Numbered from the stretch's first letter, positions 33,601-44,656 are shown. The stretch is 64,000 bases of DNA from Paralvinella palmiformis (GCA_025642065.1 JAODUP010000119.1:1-64000), one strand, 5' to 3'. The notes: generated from the letters alone by a model not told the origin. Made by a program: numbers and translations.

Positions 33601-34909
33601 TACGACGCTCTTGGGTATGGGATGTCTTGGGTACGAGTTGTCTTGTTACCGATGCATGCCTTCATGAAATGTGCTACTGAGTCAAACAACGTTTATCCAT
33701 AATTACAAAAATCAGATAATTCTACATATATATATATATATTGATTTTCATTATAAAGCTATGTATAATTATCATCAACTTGTTTCACTTCTATTTTCAC
33801 TCCATGACTGCATGAGTTTAAATCAAAATAACGATTGATGTCTGTTTGCATCTAGATCTAGACTAGGATCTAGGTCACTAGCATCTAGACAGCTGCTAAC
33901 ACACTGAAACATTTTCTCTTGGTGATTGGATTTCTTGACACTGAAATAGCACTGGCCATTAAGCCGACCCCCCCCATAATAAGGGTTAAAATGTTAACAC
34001 AAAGTCTCGGCTTCATGGCCGGGACCTACGGTAATAAGCAGCTCTCTGGATTTATTTAATTCACTTGGATATTAAATGTTACAATCTTTTCTCTGCCAGC
34101 AAATACATTTTATGTTCATGAAGGCCATATTGTTTAAACATTTAGGTGGCCAAAGCTGCTGGGTGGCGTATCTTGGCAATATGTGGTATTGTCTATGGGA
34201 CAATATACCTCTATGAACGTCTGACATGGACCACAAAAGCCAAAGAAAGAGCATTCAAACGACAATATGTTGATTATGCATCCAGTAAACTGAAGCTGAT
34301 CGTGGACCTGACAAGTGCCAACTGTAGCCATCAAGTTCAACAGTAAGTCTATTAACTACTGCTACTACTTAACAGGACAACAAAGATGTATTCCCAGATT
34401 GATAAAAAGTTGGATGCAATTAGATATTAATTAATCCCACTGTTTGTTGTCATACACTGGTGTATATATTGGCTATATTTTATACAGTTTTCAAATATAA
34501 TTTGTCTAGGGAATTGGCTTCCACATTTGCCCAGCTGTGCCACCAGGTGGATGCAGCAAAGGGTGACCTTCAAGAAGACTTGAAGAAACTGAAATTGGAA
34601 CTTGAAGAGTTAGAATCTGTAGCCACGAAGGCCAACTTCTTCAGGTAATATAACAAATAGTTTTCAGAAAAAAATTTGTTTTTATTCAGTATTAGCTTCA
34701 GACTCAGAGATAACAATGTGTAGTATATTTGAATTCACAAAGTAAATTAAAATGTTTACTGAATAATATATTACCCTTTTGACTAATGTGTTTACATTAG
34801 AATGTTATAGTTTACTCTGTTGATATTTTACAGAAACAAGGCAGGATATTTGGAAACTGAGTTAAATACCTTCCTTAAGCAGTATTTAAGTCCAGAAAGT
34901 CGCCTCTAA
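19055..34909 (+). CDS. Mfn: Mitofusin (whole gene, 17 coding exon positions)
   Basis: This dynamin-family GTPase tethers and fuses mitochondrial outer membranes. The splice model gives 763 residues from ATG 19065 to TAA 34907-34909, close to the family's 740-760. G1 is GRTSNGKST (residues 111-119), G2 the Thr pair at 137-138 in GHTTN, G3 DSPG at 206-209 and G4 NRWD at 265-268. The HR1 helix region spans about 350-440, the paired membrane segment about 605-655 (followed by [18 protein letters not shown]) and the HR2 coiled coil about 695-755. Every junction has GT/AG and consistent phase, and all catalytic motifs are intact, so this is a functional gene. Position 12 has two alternative exons, 31037-31139 and 31869-31971. 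Coding parts: 19065-19269, 20810-20939, 22278-22440, 23806-23927, 24200-24308, 25379-25486, 25858-26011, 26329-26396, 27197-27318, 28628-28754, 29094-29198, exon 12, 32432-32652, 32823-32969, 34146-34342, 34510-34644, 34834-34909. Confidence 0.96.
19436..19570 (+). repeat. Possible interspersed repeat, copy in mitofusin intron 1
   Basis: A block with 'tggctg', 'cctcaa', 'gacacaaatgg' and 'taaatttaga' spaced as at 61812-61880. Similarity is weak and judged by eye. Confidence 0.25.
20810..20939 (+). CDS. Mfn: Mitofusin exon 2
   Basis: Acceptor ttttcag, donor gtttgt. Encodes residues 69-112 and ends in MKVAFFGR, the strand leading into the P-loop; the Arg codon is split with exon 3. Confidence 0.93.
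22278..22440 (+). CDS. Mfn: Mitofusin exon 3 (P-loop)
   Basis: Acceptor cgtctag, donor gtatgtg. Encodes residues 112-166 with NGKST (G1), [12 protein letters not shown] (G2) and the VEGTD that follows. Ends in phase 0. Confidence 0.95.
23090..23442. mobile_element. hAT-like MITE in mitofusin intron 3
   Basis: The left end CAGGGTTCCTATGCAACCTG faces the right end CTTGGCTGTGGGAACCATG in inverted orientation. Subterminal 'cctggaaaat' boxes occur at both ends, as in hAT-type MITEs. About 353 bp, no coding capacity, no clean 8-bp duplication seen. Confidence 0.4.
23806..23927 (+). CDS. Mfn: Mitofusin exon 4
   Basis: Acceptor tttatag, donor gttagt. Encodes residues 167-207 (DIRQLANAL, then [10 protein letters not shown]); the Ser codon of the G3 motif is split with exon 5. 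Confidence 0.94.
24200..24308 (+). CDS. Mfn: Mitofusin exon 5 (G3)
   Basis: Acceptor ttcacag, donor gtgagt. Encodes residues 207-243: SPGID of G3, [20 protein letters not shown] and TLMQT. Confidence 0.95.
24618..24659. repeat. 42-bp perfect AT palindrome
   Basis: TTAATGCAT, then (AT)n, then ATGCATTAA form an uninterrupted palindrome in mitofusin intron 5, which could extrude as a hairpin. Confidence 0.85.
25379..25486 (+). CDS. Mfn: Mitofusin exon 6 (G4)
   Basis: Acceptor tttgtag, donor gtaagg, phase 0 at both ends. Encodes residues 244-279, with [11 protein letters not shown] carrying the G4 NRWD motif. Confidence 0.95.
25858..26011 (+). CDS. Mfn: Mitofusin exon 7
   Basis: Acceptor attccag, donor gtatgt. 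Encodes residues 280-331, including [20 protein letters not shown] at the end of the GTPase domain. Confidence 0.94.
26329..26396 (+). CDS. Mfn: Mitofusin exon 8
   Basis: Acceptor ctttcag, donor gtaacc, 68 nt. Encodes residues 331-353 ([17 protein letters not shown]). Too short to stand out as an open frame, but placed by homology and phase. Confidence 0.92.
27197..27318 (+). CDS. Mfn: Mitofusin exon 9 (start of HR1)
   Basis: Acceptor tttcag, donor gtcagt. Encodes residues 354-394, starting [16 protein letters not shown] and ending NNKR. Confidence 0.92.
28628..28754 (+). CDS. Mfn: Mitofusin exon 10 (HR1)
   Basis: Acceptor tctgcag, donor gttgta. Encodes residues 394-436, a charged helical region ending MVEEVDRK. 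Confidence 0.92.
29094..29198 (+). CDS. Mfn: Mitofusin exon 11
   Basis: Acceptor tttgcag, donor gtgtgt, phase 0. Encodes residues 437-471: [12 protein letters not shown], then [13 protein letters not shown]. Confidence 0.94.
29367..30779 (+). mobile_element. hAT transposon relic in mitofusin intron 11
   Basis: It starts CAGTGTTGCATCTAGGATG at 29367 and ends with the inverted ATCCTAGAAGCAACACTG at 30779. Flanking 8-mers cgtgtgtg and tgtgtgtg differ at one base, fitting a hAT target duplication although the sequence is low complexity. The left end is duplicated: a second copy of the terminal and subterminal sequence (about 130 bp) starts at 29569. A transposase C-terminal remnant lies at 30162-30506. 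Confidence 0.65.
30162..30506 (+). pseudogene. hAT transposase C-terminal dimerisation fragment
   Basis: The frame reads [21 protein letters not shown] and L-C-D-L-M-L-I, the hallmark of the hAT dimerisation domain. An in-frame TAA at 30408-30410 interrupts it; the same frame then resumes with A-D-F-D-Y-E-L-A and W-K-E-K-K-A-R-R-I, the usual end of such transposases. No zinc finger or catalytic region is present and it is not part of mitofusin. Confidence 0.75.
31037..31139 (+). CDS. Mfn: Mitofusin alternative exon 12a
   Basis: Acceptor cattaag, donor gtaagag, 103 nt. It starts in phase 0 and leaves one base, exactly like exon 12b. Encodes [18 protein letters not shown] and the rest of residues 472-505. 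About 14 of 34 residues match exon 12b, and both match the same segment of vertebrate mitofusins. Using both exons (206 nt) or neither would shift the frame into exon 13, so only one can be used per transcript. It is the more diverged version. Confidence 0.85.
31869..31971 (+). CDS. Mfn: Mitofusin alternative exon 12b
   Basis: Acceptor tgctgcag, donor gtcagtg, 103 nt, same phases as 12a. Encodes [18 protein letters not shown] then STALITAVD. The G-R-N-L and R-C-S-T residues are closer to the vertebrate sequence than those of 12a, so this is probably the ancestral version. It lies 729 bp after 12a, too far for simple steric exclusion. Confidence 0.88.
32432..32652 (+). CDS. Mfn: Mitofusin exon 13
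   Basis: Acceptor tattacag, donor gtatgt. Encodes residues 506-579, including [20 protein letters not shown] and [10 protein letters not shown], the most conserved part of the stalk region. Confidence 0.95.
32823..32969 (+). CDS. Mfn: Mitofusin exon 14 (membrane segment start)
   Basis: Acceptor ttgtag, donor gtaagt, phase 0. Encodes residues 580-628: a Pro-rich linker ([12 protein letters not shown]), then the hydrophobic [13 protein letters not shown] and [10 protein letters not shown] that start the membrane hairpin. Confidence 0.93.
33123..34031. mobile_element. pogo-like MITE in mitofusin intron 14
   Basis: Inverted ends CTGTAGGTCCCGGCCATTAA (33123) and GGCTTCATGGCCGGGACCTA plus CGG (ending 34031) are flanked by TA on both sides, as for Tc1/mariner/pogo elements. 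A further 'tggccattaagcc' near 33951 and 'ccaataagcct' near 33179 form subterminal repeats. 909 bp, non-coding. Confidence 0.65.
34146..34342 (+). CDS. Mfn: Mitofusin exon 15 (second membrane pass)
   Basis: Acceptor catttag, donor gtaagt. Encodes residues 629-694: [20 protein letters not shown], then the near-invariant [17 protein letters not shown], then NCSHQVQQ. Confidence 0.96.
34510..34644 (+). CDS. Mfn: Mitofusin exon 16 (HR2)
   Basis: Acceptor tgtctag, donor gtaata. Encodes residues 694-739, FAQLCHQVD then a Leu-rich heptad pattern ([12 protein letters not shown]) of the HR2 coiled coil that tethers opposing mitochondria. Confidence 0.95.
34834..34909 (+). CDS. Mfn: Mitofusin exon 17 (terminal)
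   Basis: Acceptor ttttacag, then [20 protein letters not shown] and a TAA stop at 34907-34909. Matches the conserved C-terminus of mitofusins. Confidence 0.94.
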
Positions 34910-37060
34910 CAAGACAAAAAAAACTGCTATTTCACACAGACATGGTGCTGGGATAATGTACTACCAATGAAAAATGTTTGACAATGAAAACATTTTATAC
35001 CAGTCATCACTTCTGCTGTTTGTACATGTAAATATGCATGTGTAAAGCACTGGTTAAACTTTCGAAGGTGCACAAATATTTTTGTTGCAAGAGTTCAGGC
35101 TTGTAAATCAGCATAGTGGTTTGTTAGTGGTTATTTTGAACAAGTTAAATATCTGGCATAAGTGTGTGTCTATATGCCTGGTAAATGTGTGCTCATGTAT
35201 ATTTGCCATATGTGTATACAGGCTGTATGTACACACATACATCCATTCATGTTATTTCTTGTGAGGTTTGTGGTAACGTGTTTGTTTTTGTCATTTTATG
35301 TATTTTCATGACTGGTTTTACTAAAGGCAATAATATGGGTAAATCTAGAGCACAATATATGATTTACTGTTAAATTGATTCATTAAATGACAAAATAAGG
35401 TGTTTGTATTAGGATAGTCAATAATGTGTCATAAATTCAGTTTCTGAAGCCATACCAGTTTCATTTCCCTGGTTTTGCAATGTTCTGTTGTTCGTGGTAG
35501 ATGATTTGATTTTCTCAAATGGATCGAATTAATATTTATCATCAAAAATAAATTTTTCTTATATTTAAATTAAAAAGCAGTGAAATGGATACTGTTATTT
35601 AAGATGGTTATTTATTTCGTTATAATTTATCCAATGATAAACAGTGTGTTTTTGATCTGAATAACAAACTATTCTTATTTATCTAACCGTCAGATTATCT
35701 TGTTCTTCACTCTAAAGTGAATGCTCGTGTTTTTCACTTTAAAGTGTTAGAAGATTATGCTGGTATGGTTACATCCTTGTTGGATGATTTATCAGTTATG
35801 TTCTTATCAATATCTTAACCTGTCTTAGCTATGCAGAGGTAGAATTTAGACAAATTTCTTTCATCACTATTTGTCTACTACTCTGAAACTACTATTACAG
35901 AAACTAGAGAATTACACCTGCACATCAAAAATCTGTATTGTGTATCCCCTAGTGTGCAAAAATAGGGATGTTAATCAAATCAAAACTTTAAGTCTTCATA
36001 TTAATAATTTATGCTGGCAACAGTAGAATTCTATATGTATGATGCTCTGTATTCAACAAACCAAAGTTTGTCTGGAAACTTTCAAACATGATTCAATATT
36101 CAATGACTAGTTGTTCAGTTTTGTTAGATATACAATCCCTATGGAATCTGGGAAATTGATATGTATTGCAGAGTGATACAAATAACTATAGTCCTGCATT
36201 GATTATATATGTATAAACAGAGCAGCAATTCATATATATATATATATATATATATATGGGTACATGTATGTATCTCTCTGTATACATACCAATAATAACT
36301 TATATTTAACACCATACAGTCACCTTGTGCTCATCTTTTTTAACATGTCCTTGTTTTTCCATTTGTAATGGTAACAGATACCACAATCCCTGCCACTAGT
36401 AACACTGTTTGTTGTGAAGTAACCATTGTATTTTATTTCCTGTTCAGATAATGCATACATTCAACCACAAATTCAACCCGTTTCTTTATCACGTGGAATA
36501 CCGCCGTAGTAGATGTAATGTTATATTGTTACTAAAGTTTGAATGATGTGAGTAATATTTTGATTTGTTAACATTTTAATTGTATGATATTTTTGTTTGT
36601 TTGTGGCTTAAGAGATATTCACATAAATCATCTCGTGTAACAGTCTGACTTAATGATTCTATGGTGATGTTTGCTTTATTGTGTATATATTTTCCATTTT
36701 AGACGTTGTATAAACTCATAAATCATTGTGTGTTTGTTAAGCACTTCTGTTGTTTGTGTGCTAGCTTAATTGGGAGATAGAGCCCCAGAACTGTCCTCGT
36801 AGTTACTGACAAGTGATTACAAACAAGAACTATGTGACCAACAGTTGTTATTAAATTATATTTAGTTGTTTATTTCTTGTTTCAAAGATCAAAACGGACC
36901 GGGTAACATTACACTTGTAAGGTACTACCAGGTGGCGCTCATCGATATGTGTTTATCAGATTTAATAAAACCAGCCATCTTTAGTATGCAATTTGTATGA
37001 TTTGATAGTGTATAAATTTGTAATAATTTCACCTTGTTTTAATGTGTCTCAAGAATAAAT
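34910..37060 (+). other. Mitofusin 3' UTR and downstream DNA
   Basis: No gene recognised. Candidate polyadenylation signals AATAAA lie at 35547-35552, 36962-36967 and 37054-37059; which is used cannot be told. A (TA)n run lies at about 36234-36258. Confidence 0.4.
36925..36940 (+). promoter_or_regulatory. CTCF-like motif (plus)
   Basis: CTACCAGGTGGCGCTC matches the core AGGTGGCGC recognised by bilaterian CTCF. Confidence 0.35.
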
Positions 37061-37748
37061 GCTGACAATTTAGTATATATGTGTATTGGCATGACACCAG
37101 TAAAAACTTGTGTTTTTACAAACCCTCACTTGGAACAGTCATTCATTTTTTTTATATGCTAATACAGATATGATTCAGCTTGTATTATGTAGCATAATGC
37201 CTGATATGTTTGGCCTAAGCATATTGGACATAATGGGATTAATATAATCATTCTGTTCACCTAAAACAGAATTCCCCAAAACAATGATTTTCAAATTATG
37301 ACCACATTTAGTATCACTTTCAATTAATAGAAGGTTTGTTCTGTTTGTATTGATCCAATTAATGTCCTTATTTAATATGTTCACGTTTTTATTCATGATA
37401 TACTAAATGAGCAAAATAAAAGATTTTGACCGGGATTAGACTATGATTAACAGTGTTCTAAATAAGCTCAATTGGCAGACATCTAATAATGATTGGACTG
37501 TCGGTCATAGAACTATAACGTTTCCCAAATTAGTCAAAATGTTAGTGTTCTATATTAAAATCAATCGGAGATATATTTAATTTTTTCCTAGAAATAAAGT
37601 TACCGTGGTTTTAAAACTTGCTTTGCCATCATCTCACATGGCCGAAACGTTAATCGGAATGTGACGTCATCTTTGCCAAACAAAGACCTCGAACAATCCA
37701 CGTGGCCTTGTTTTACGTGTTCCATATTGCCTTTATTAAACATATAAA

Positions 37749-37802
37749 ATGGTGTATTGTGTCGCATACAATAGTGCAAAGAAACACATCAAATACCAAT
37801 GA
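37749..37802 (+). pseudogene. Possible THAP-domain start relic
   Basis: ATG then V-Y-C-V-A-Y-N-S-A-K-K-H, followed by a stop at 37800. The M-V-x-C-x-A-Y-x opening resembles THAP zinc-finger N-termini, with the second Cys replaced by Ser. Only 17 codons, so chance is possible. Confidence 0.2.
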
Positions 37803-40800
37803 TTATATTCGACGTTTAAGAGCCGTCAAAACCCGTCCCGAAACAACAACAACCTTCCGAAAATTACAAAAAAGGTCTAAAAACACACCGACCGAGGGCG
37901 GCACATCCTTGTATAGACTAGTATAGGCCATATATGGAAGAGCCCCAGGCATCCACCGGGCTCCCGTGTAGAGACAAATACCACTTTATTTTAAATGTTA
38001 TGTGATAGGAAAAGGGAAATATTCGCATTCAGGCCCAGTCACTGTGTTGACTCATGAATTAAACTTATACCAACACAAACAAATACACACCAATTCTAGT
38101 TGTGGACTGGTGTCGGCCGCACATGGGCTGCTCTAGATCCACGTCTGCACTTGCTGCAGCTAATTCCTCACTGTCTGTGACCTTTTTCGTTAGTGGTTCA
38201 AAACTGTAGGGCTTTGATATCCCAGAGAATGTCAAAACTTTCGTCGGAATCTGACATTTTGTCTGTCAACTGGTCAGAACGCTTGTAAACCTTTAAGTCT
38301 GTATGCTAAATAGTAGCCGTACCATGTGGTGGTTGGAATAAAATAAATTTACTGAGTATTAGATCTACATAACCGAATGAATACATAAACTGGAATGAGG
38401 GTCATTTTCAACTCAAACATTATTCGAGAAGGCGGTTAATACAAACGAATACCTGTATTATGAAACTGAATAAGATGCATGTGCTGCTAGTGGTGAAGGA
38501 TACGTGGCTACTTGAAAGAATTGTAAAGTTGATGTTTAGCCAGAATTAATTAGTACACGAGTACATGGCATTCCCTGGAACTTAAATATTCCAGACCAGT
38601 AAGTGTATCTTGTATGCGGGTGATCAAACTCGTATTAGTGCCTGTGTCTGTTTTCTACACCCCGGATTCTCAACCACTTGGTTATGGATAACTCCGTGTA
38701 ATGTATAAGTAATGTATCACCCTTTTATTTTAAAATGTGATAACAGCTTTTTAAGTGCTCATAGCACACGTGCGCAAACAAAAACAAACTAGGCCTAAAC
38801 CACATTAGAATCATCATGCATCCATTTTGTAAATTTCTGTTAATGACAAAATAATCCAGTAGGTGACGCCTCTAGCACGGATGTCTACGTTGAGTTTGTC
38901 GTTTAGTAATAGATTTACAGCTATCTGGGGAAGCGTTGATAAATACTTTGTTCTACTATTGCACGAGTCTTAATTAATGAAAAGGGCATCAACATATTAA
39001 GTGTCTAAAGTTCCATGTATGATCCTGATAATTTATTGAATTGTTACCAACTATATGCTTATACAATCATAACAATACGCATTTTATATACCAAATAAAA
39101 CAGATTATTCCAAATAAAAGACATGGCTCAAAAGTAAAGTGAGTAAAAGCGTATTATTTATATATGACATGAGTGATTTGTGATTCAATTTTTTTATCAT
39201 GTTGCTGTTTTGTTTTACGACCACTTTTTGTACAGGATAGACTAAATGGGCCGTGCGACCTTCAAAAATAATAAGGCGGAGTAAAAGATTAAACATCCTC
39301 TAGAAACACCCACGCCGAGATTTGAACTTACCAGTTAGACTAAGGTAGAGCCAACATTTTGAATAAAATATAACACATGCAATTTAATCAAATATTTAGA
39401 ACTATTGCTTGTGAATACAATCTTTAATATCTTGTGCAATATTTTTGTATTGGAAGTATCTGGTTCACTTCAATATTTATATTTCAATACTATTATATAA
39501 TTTTCATTTTTAATTAACTTTGTGGTTTATAAATTAGAATACCATAAGTTTAGATAATATTATAGCTTTATAAACTATGTAACAGTAATATTTTGTCAGT
39601 ATACAAATAATAAACTTGAATCACCCAGTGATTTAAATAAATAGATTAACATAATTGGATAATTTTACACACAAACACACACACGCATATATATATATAT
39701 ATATATATATATGATATAACTACGTGATAAATAATCCAATATTCCTAACAACACAAACATAACATTTACATAATCTTTCATCAGAGGTGGCAGTAGCATC
39801 TCAGAAACATCAGTTTCTTCAACCTAAAGTTTGCCAGTTGTCTAGTTAAGACACCTTTCCAGCAATCATCAATAACACTCCATCGTGATAGATGACAGTT
39901 TGATAGATAGACACTTAGAAGTGAGAATAAATAGTGTGGATATATATTTTTGGTTCTGTTTCAAGAGGGTCTGAGTTCTCAGAAATAGTCCACTCTGACA
40001 AGTACCTGGATACTTCTGCCTGTTTTTGTGCCAGGAAGGTGCTGCCCTAACCCCCCCCCCCACACACACACATCACCAAAAATAAATAAATCCCCTAAAA
40101 CGGTGGAAGGTGTTACTGTGGAAACCTCCTTTGGCGAATAACACCACAGTTTGTAATGATAAACAAGAGTTGCTACTAAATGAAATTTTGCCTTCGGAAA
40201 CTTTGATAGTCTTTTGTCAGTAGATAGTGATTTAGTATGTCCCGATCTCAAACACTCTGATATTGTAGATTTATAGAATGATAAGACCAGATATGACGAT
40301 GTATCCTTACCCATAATACACTGTCCTGGGACTGCTTTAAATAGCGACAATATCTCACGAAAAAAGTGCAGTTCTCGAGTAGTTCAATTAAGGAAGAAAC
40401 AGCTAAAAGGCCATAATTTATTATCATAAATACAAAAATTCTTAAATTATTTTTTTCTTCGTTCTTGAAGCGCGCGCGCGCTGGCACACACACACACACA
40501 CATACACACACACAATCTGATCATACATTTATTAAAATATATAATTGCATTATTATATCATAATAACTTTTTTTCAAGTTAATGTATTAAATAAAAATAT
40601 TATGTATTGTTTCTATTGTTCCCTAATATTACTATGCATACGTTGTTCATGTAAACAAGATGAAATTGTTTGATTGTTCTGTAGAAAAAGTATTGTGTGT
40701 TATGGTATGTGGAATAACAAGCTTAAATTAATGTATAATGTCTGTGATCTTTCAGCTTAGACTGAAATGAGAGTACTAGATATTATATATTAAACACAGA

Positions 40801-41600
40801 ACACTGCTGTACTAGAATTAGTTTTTAGCTATTTTGTTTCTCTAAACTCAGTCATTTCACACAATATATGACGATAGGAAAAAAACGATTTTCATAAAGG
40901 CGTGTGAATGCCTTTAATATGGCATTGGTGTCTAACATTCGATTTTAGTGTGTGCATGCCATAAATTCTATTGATTGATTGGCTGATTAATTGATTTATT
41001 GATTGGTTGATTGACTGATAGATAGATAGTTTTATTGCTCAGAATATCAACATGATCAAACTATCAGAAGATTTGTGATACATAAAAATTGTATAAAGAT
41101 AGTAATATTTACTGTTGTTAAACATTACATAGTTTCTATATATATAATCCGTCATTGAACTGTAACTGCATAATGACGTTAGATAATTACAATTATGACA
41201 CTTATAAAGTATCAATTTTACCTATAATTGTCATACGCCGATATGACAATTATAGTTATACATTTTGTGTGTGAATATTATTGACAAAGTTATGAATTAC
41301 AATTATTATTAATCTCAATTCTGGAAAAGAAATTACTAAAGAGGTGATCTAACCCCACATACACGCACGCACGCACGCACGCACTAGGAGGGGGGTCATT
41401 TACACCAACAAGACTTCCTCTTATATCAATGGTTTCCTTTATTTATTCACTTCACAAACTACCTGTAATTGATAAAGGTTTCTTTTATGTGGAGCAACGT
41501 TACATTGAAGAACAACGACTTTAAACATACATACATGTACATTGTCTGTGTACATTGTTAGGATTTAAAAAAAATTACTTATCTTTTCAATATATGTTAT
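37803..41600. other. Intergenic; AT-rich with short microsatellites
   Basis: No gene recognised. It contains (AT)n at about 39687-39712, (CA)n and (GC)n at about 40470-40514, TTGA-rich repeats at about 40971-41030, a hairpin at 41223-41254 and (CACG)n at about 41362-41384. A degraded B-box-like element lies near 39325 (minus). Confidence 0.4.
41223..41254. repeat. 13-bp perfect inverted repeat with 6-base loop
   Basis: TATAATTGTCATA and TATGACAATTATA flank the loop CGCCGA. Confidence 0.9.
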
Positions 41601-41609
41601 TATCTGTAT

Positions 41610-41945
41610 TTTCGGAATATGGATTAGAACATGATATTAAATACAATAGCGCCAAAAGTAACATTATGCTATTTTGTTGTAAACGGTTCAAATATATACA
41701 CTTTCCGAACTTTGTGTTACCTGGTGACTGGTGAAACATTACCAGGGGTCAGCAAGTGTAAATATCTGAGACATAATATCACAGAAAATGTCAGTGACAA
41801 TGATGACACGTCAAATCAAATACAAGATAATTTATGCTCAGATTAATACTTTGATCAGAAAGGTTTACATCTGTACAGAATTAGTAAAATCTACTCTCTT
41901 TAAATCCTACTATATATACTTCGTTATATACATGCCAGCTGTGGT
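41610..41945 (+). pseudogene. LINE reverse transcriptase relic
   Basis: Pieces in changing frames match the region after the RT catalytic core of a LINE: H-D-I-K-Y-N-S-A-K-S, then K-Y-L-R-H-N-I-T, then I-N-T-L-I-R-K and L-F-K-S-Y. At least one frameshift (near 41843), no catalytic motif. Plus strand. Confidence 0.55.
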
Positions 41946-42310
41946 GTTGCAATAGAACAGAATCAATTCGAAAACTGCTACACACAGTTTTCTAATTGTA
42001 TGCATACACAATCATGTCTTTACATCGTTGTGCAGTTGAACCTGGAGATTGTAGTGCGATCTATATGTTAATATATTAATATAAGAAAAAATGTGTACCG
42101 TTTTATGACGAGTGTAGCTGTACTGACTCGTTTTGCAACCGTGCCCGTTTTAAAACGGGATCTTTAATCCCGTTTGGCAACCGTACCGCAAGTCTTGTGG
42201 TTGTGGTTTGCCCGTCTCGCAATCACTTGATTCAGCACAGCATCAGCATGATCAGATGATGATAAATTTGATCGTGCACTGTTTATTATTTTCGCATATG
42301 TTTGTATGCA

Positions 42311-42315
<5 letters not shown>

Positions 42316-42368
<53 letters not shown>

Positions 42369-42385
42369 AAGAGTGAGCGAGAGAG
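42316..42385. repeat. (TA)n then (GA)n microsatellite
   Basis: Pure TA run of about 37 bp followed by a GA-rich run. Confidence 0.9.
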
Positions 42386-42389
42386 AGGT

Positions 42390-43175
42390 CTATATAATTT
42401 ATATTCAATTTAATTTTCATAACAACATATCATATTGCTAGATAACTGGCCAATAATACAGAAAATTTAGAAATAACAGCGCGACATTTCGTTGCCACAT
42501 GCATGGTTGCTATACGGGCAGGTATTCTTAAAACTAAACCGGTTGTCAAGATGCTGCGGGGAGTATTATGGGTAGTGAGTGATACGGCGTACACATTACC
42601 ACGGTGTCACCATTGGCCAAAAATGCCTTATGTCAACAGTTATTAACCATTATATGATATATCTTTTTTTCTAGGGACGTAGTGTCTGGAGTAATATCAT
42701 CGCTACTGTTCAATGTTAGCGTAATATTTCGGGTGTATTTTACGGGTGGGGGGGGGGGGCTTATTTGACTAATTAACAGAAACAATATGGTTTGCTACAA
42801 ATACATCGGGCAGAGTTACAAAACAAATTTCAAGATTAGTGCTTTTCATAACGCAACATTCATCACATCACTCACTATAGGCTATACCAAACAAAACGAA
42901 AAACGACTGTTCTTTACACCTTTTTAAAGTGATGACATAATTTGCCAAAATGAATAAGTTTTACGAATGTAAAATAAGGATAAGAACGTCTCGTAATTCC
43001 TTTTGTAGAAAATGTATTACTTAATGCACGTAACAGGATTTATTTATATAACTTTTTATTTTAATTATATCTCTAGTTAATTTTTCAGATACAAAGAATA
43101 TAATCTGAACGATGACTTACTCTGGCTGCCCCTCCTCCGTGCGTGTCTTGTAGTTATTATTGTTATGTATTCGTG
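42390..43175. other. Intergenic, nothing assignable
   Basis: Mixed-composition DNA with one G run near 42747-42760. No gene or repeat family recognised. Confidence 0.4.
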
Positions 43176-43178
43176 TGT

Positions 43179-43230
43179 GTATCTCTGTCTGTCTGTCTGT
43201 CTCTCTGTCTGTCTGTCTGTGTCTGTATGT
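43179..43230. repeat. (TCTG)n microsatellite
   Basis: Repeated CTGT units with small interruptions. Confidence 0.85.
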
Positions 43231-43611
43231 GTGTTTACACATTTCCCTATCTACAAAACCGATATAAATTGATCATACCAATTTACACATATTTTATCTG
43301 CTATTATGTACACTTTTCCCCCCCTCACAATACGGTTCATGGATGTTCGAAAACATTAATATGTCTCAGTTTTTCTATTATTTTTGACTTAAATCATATC
43401 ATCTTAGTATGATTAATGATAAAGAAGTTACATACAATAACCTGACAGATATCGCCACTTGACATTAAGAGAGTTTTGTGGAAGTGTTAGTGTTTCAAAA
43501 GGCATAATATCAATTTAATGTGTGGGGGTGCGTGCGTGGATGCATGCGTAGTTTAGCAGTAGATGTAAAGGACAGAGAACTTGTCTCCTTTAAAAAAATA
43601 TAAATTCATCT

Positions 43612-43612
43612 T

Positions 43613-43643
<31 letters not shown>

Positions 43644-43650
43644 GTCTGTA

Positions 43651-43702
<52 letters not shown>
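43612..43702. repeat. (AT)n and (TCTA)n microsatellites
   Basis: An AT run followed closely by about 13 TCTA units. Confidence 0.9.
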
Positions 43703-43703
<1 letters not shown>

Positions 43704-43789
43704 CCGCTCTTATTCTCACTTAATTAATGCATTGTGAGTACAAAGAGAAATACTGGCATCATTATTCACAAACATCTCTAATCATTCTA

Positions 43790-44520
43790 CATCCCACGAG
43801 CACATCTTCCAACACAACACCACGCCACACCGTTCACCTTCTTTAATCCTCTCAGTTCTAGCTCTAACCCTAACCTCCTGCAGCCCCCTCTCTCTCCCTC
43901 TCCCTGCTCCCTCCTTCTCTCCCTCTCTCCCTCTCTTCCTCTCTCCCCCCTCTCTCTCCCACCATCATCACCACCACGGTAGCCGACCAGCCCAAGGAGC
44001 GTCTCCGTTGATGTTCCGATCCACCTGCCCACAGCCCATTATCAAACACTCATCAAACATTGATAAGACCGGAAGAAGGTGTTGTGCGGTCAGTGCTCAG
44101 AGTCTGTTCGTCTGGCACAATGCTCGCCGATTTACACGAACAATTGCTTCCAATAAACTCGCTCGGCTCATCCGTCTTACGATGGGCCGCATAACGGAGC
44201 CGGGGCCCTGCCAGCTAGGGCTACTCCCCTATGTCACACACACACACAAACACACACACACACACCACACCGATAGCGTGATAGGTAACCGTCTACGTTC
44301 GTGATGCCCGTCTTCTGTGGACCTTCCCTATTCCACCCTCCCCGCCGCCGCCGGACGGAGGACAAACAAAGAACTATCCATTTGAACGAGCCACCACTTT
44401 GAGGCCCGAGACGAGGCCGCTCAGATGGCCACAGGCTAGGACACAGACCCGGTAACGGGCTGACCTGAACGAGACAACGTCAACAAAAGGAAGACCGTAC
44501 TCGGGAAATTGCCGACCCCC
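43790..44520. other. CpG-containing complex block
   Basis: Includes a CT-rich tract (about 43875-43960) and a CA run (about 44235-44268), but mostly non-repetitive GC-richer sequence with many CpGs. No convincing exon. The open frame on the minus strand at 43787-44032 is the CT-rich tract translated. Confidence 0.35.
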
Positions 44521-44570
44521 CAAGTGAGATGTTCATTTTCATTTTATACATTGTTATATGGTGAGAAGAT

Positions 44571-44572
<2 letters not shown>

Positions 44573-44656
<84 letters not shown>

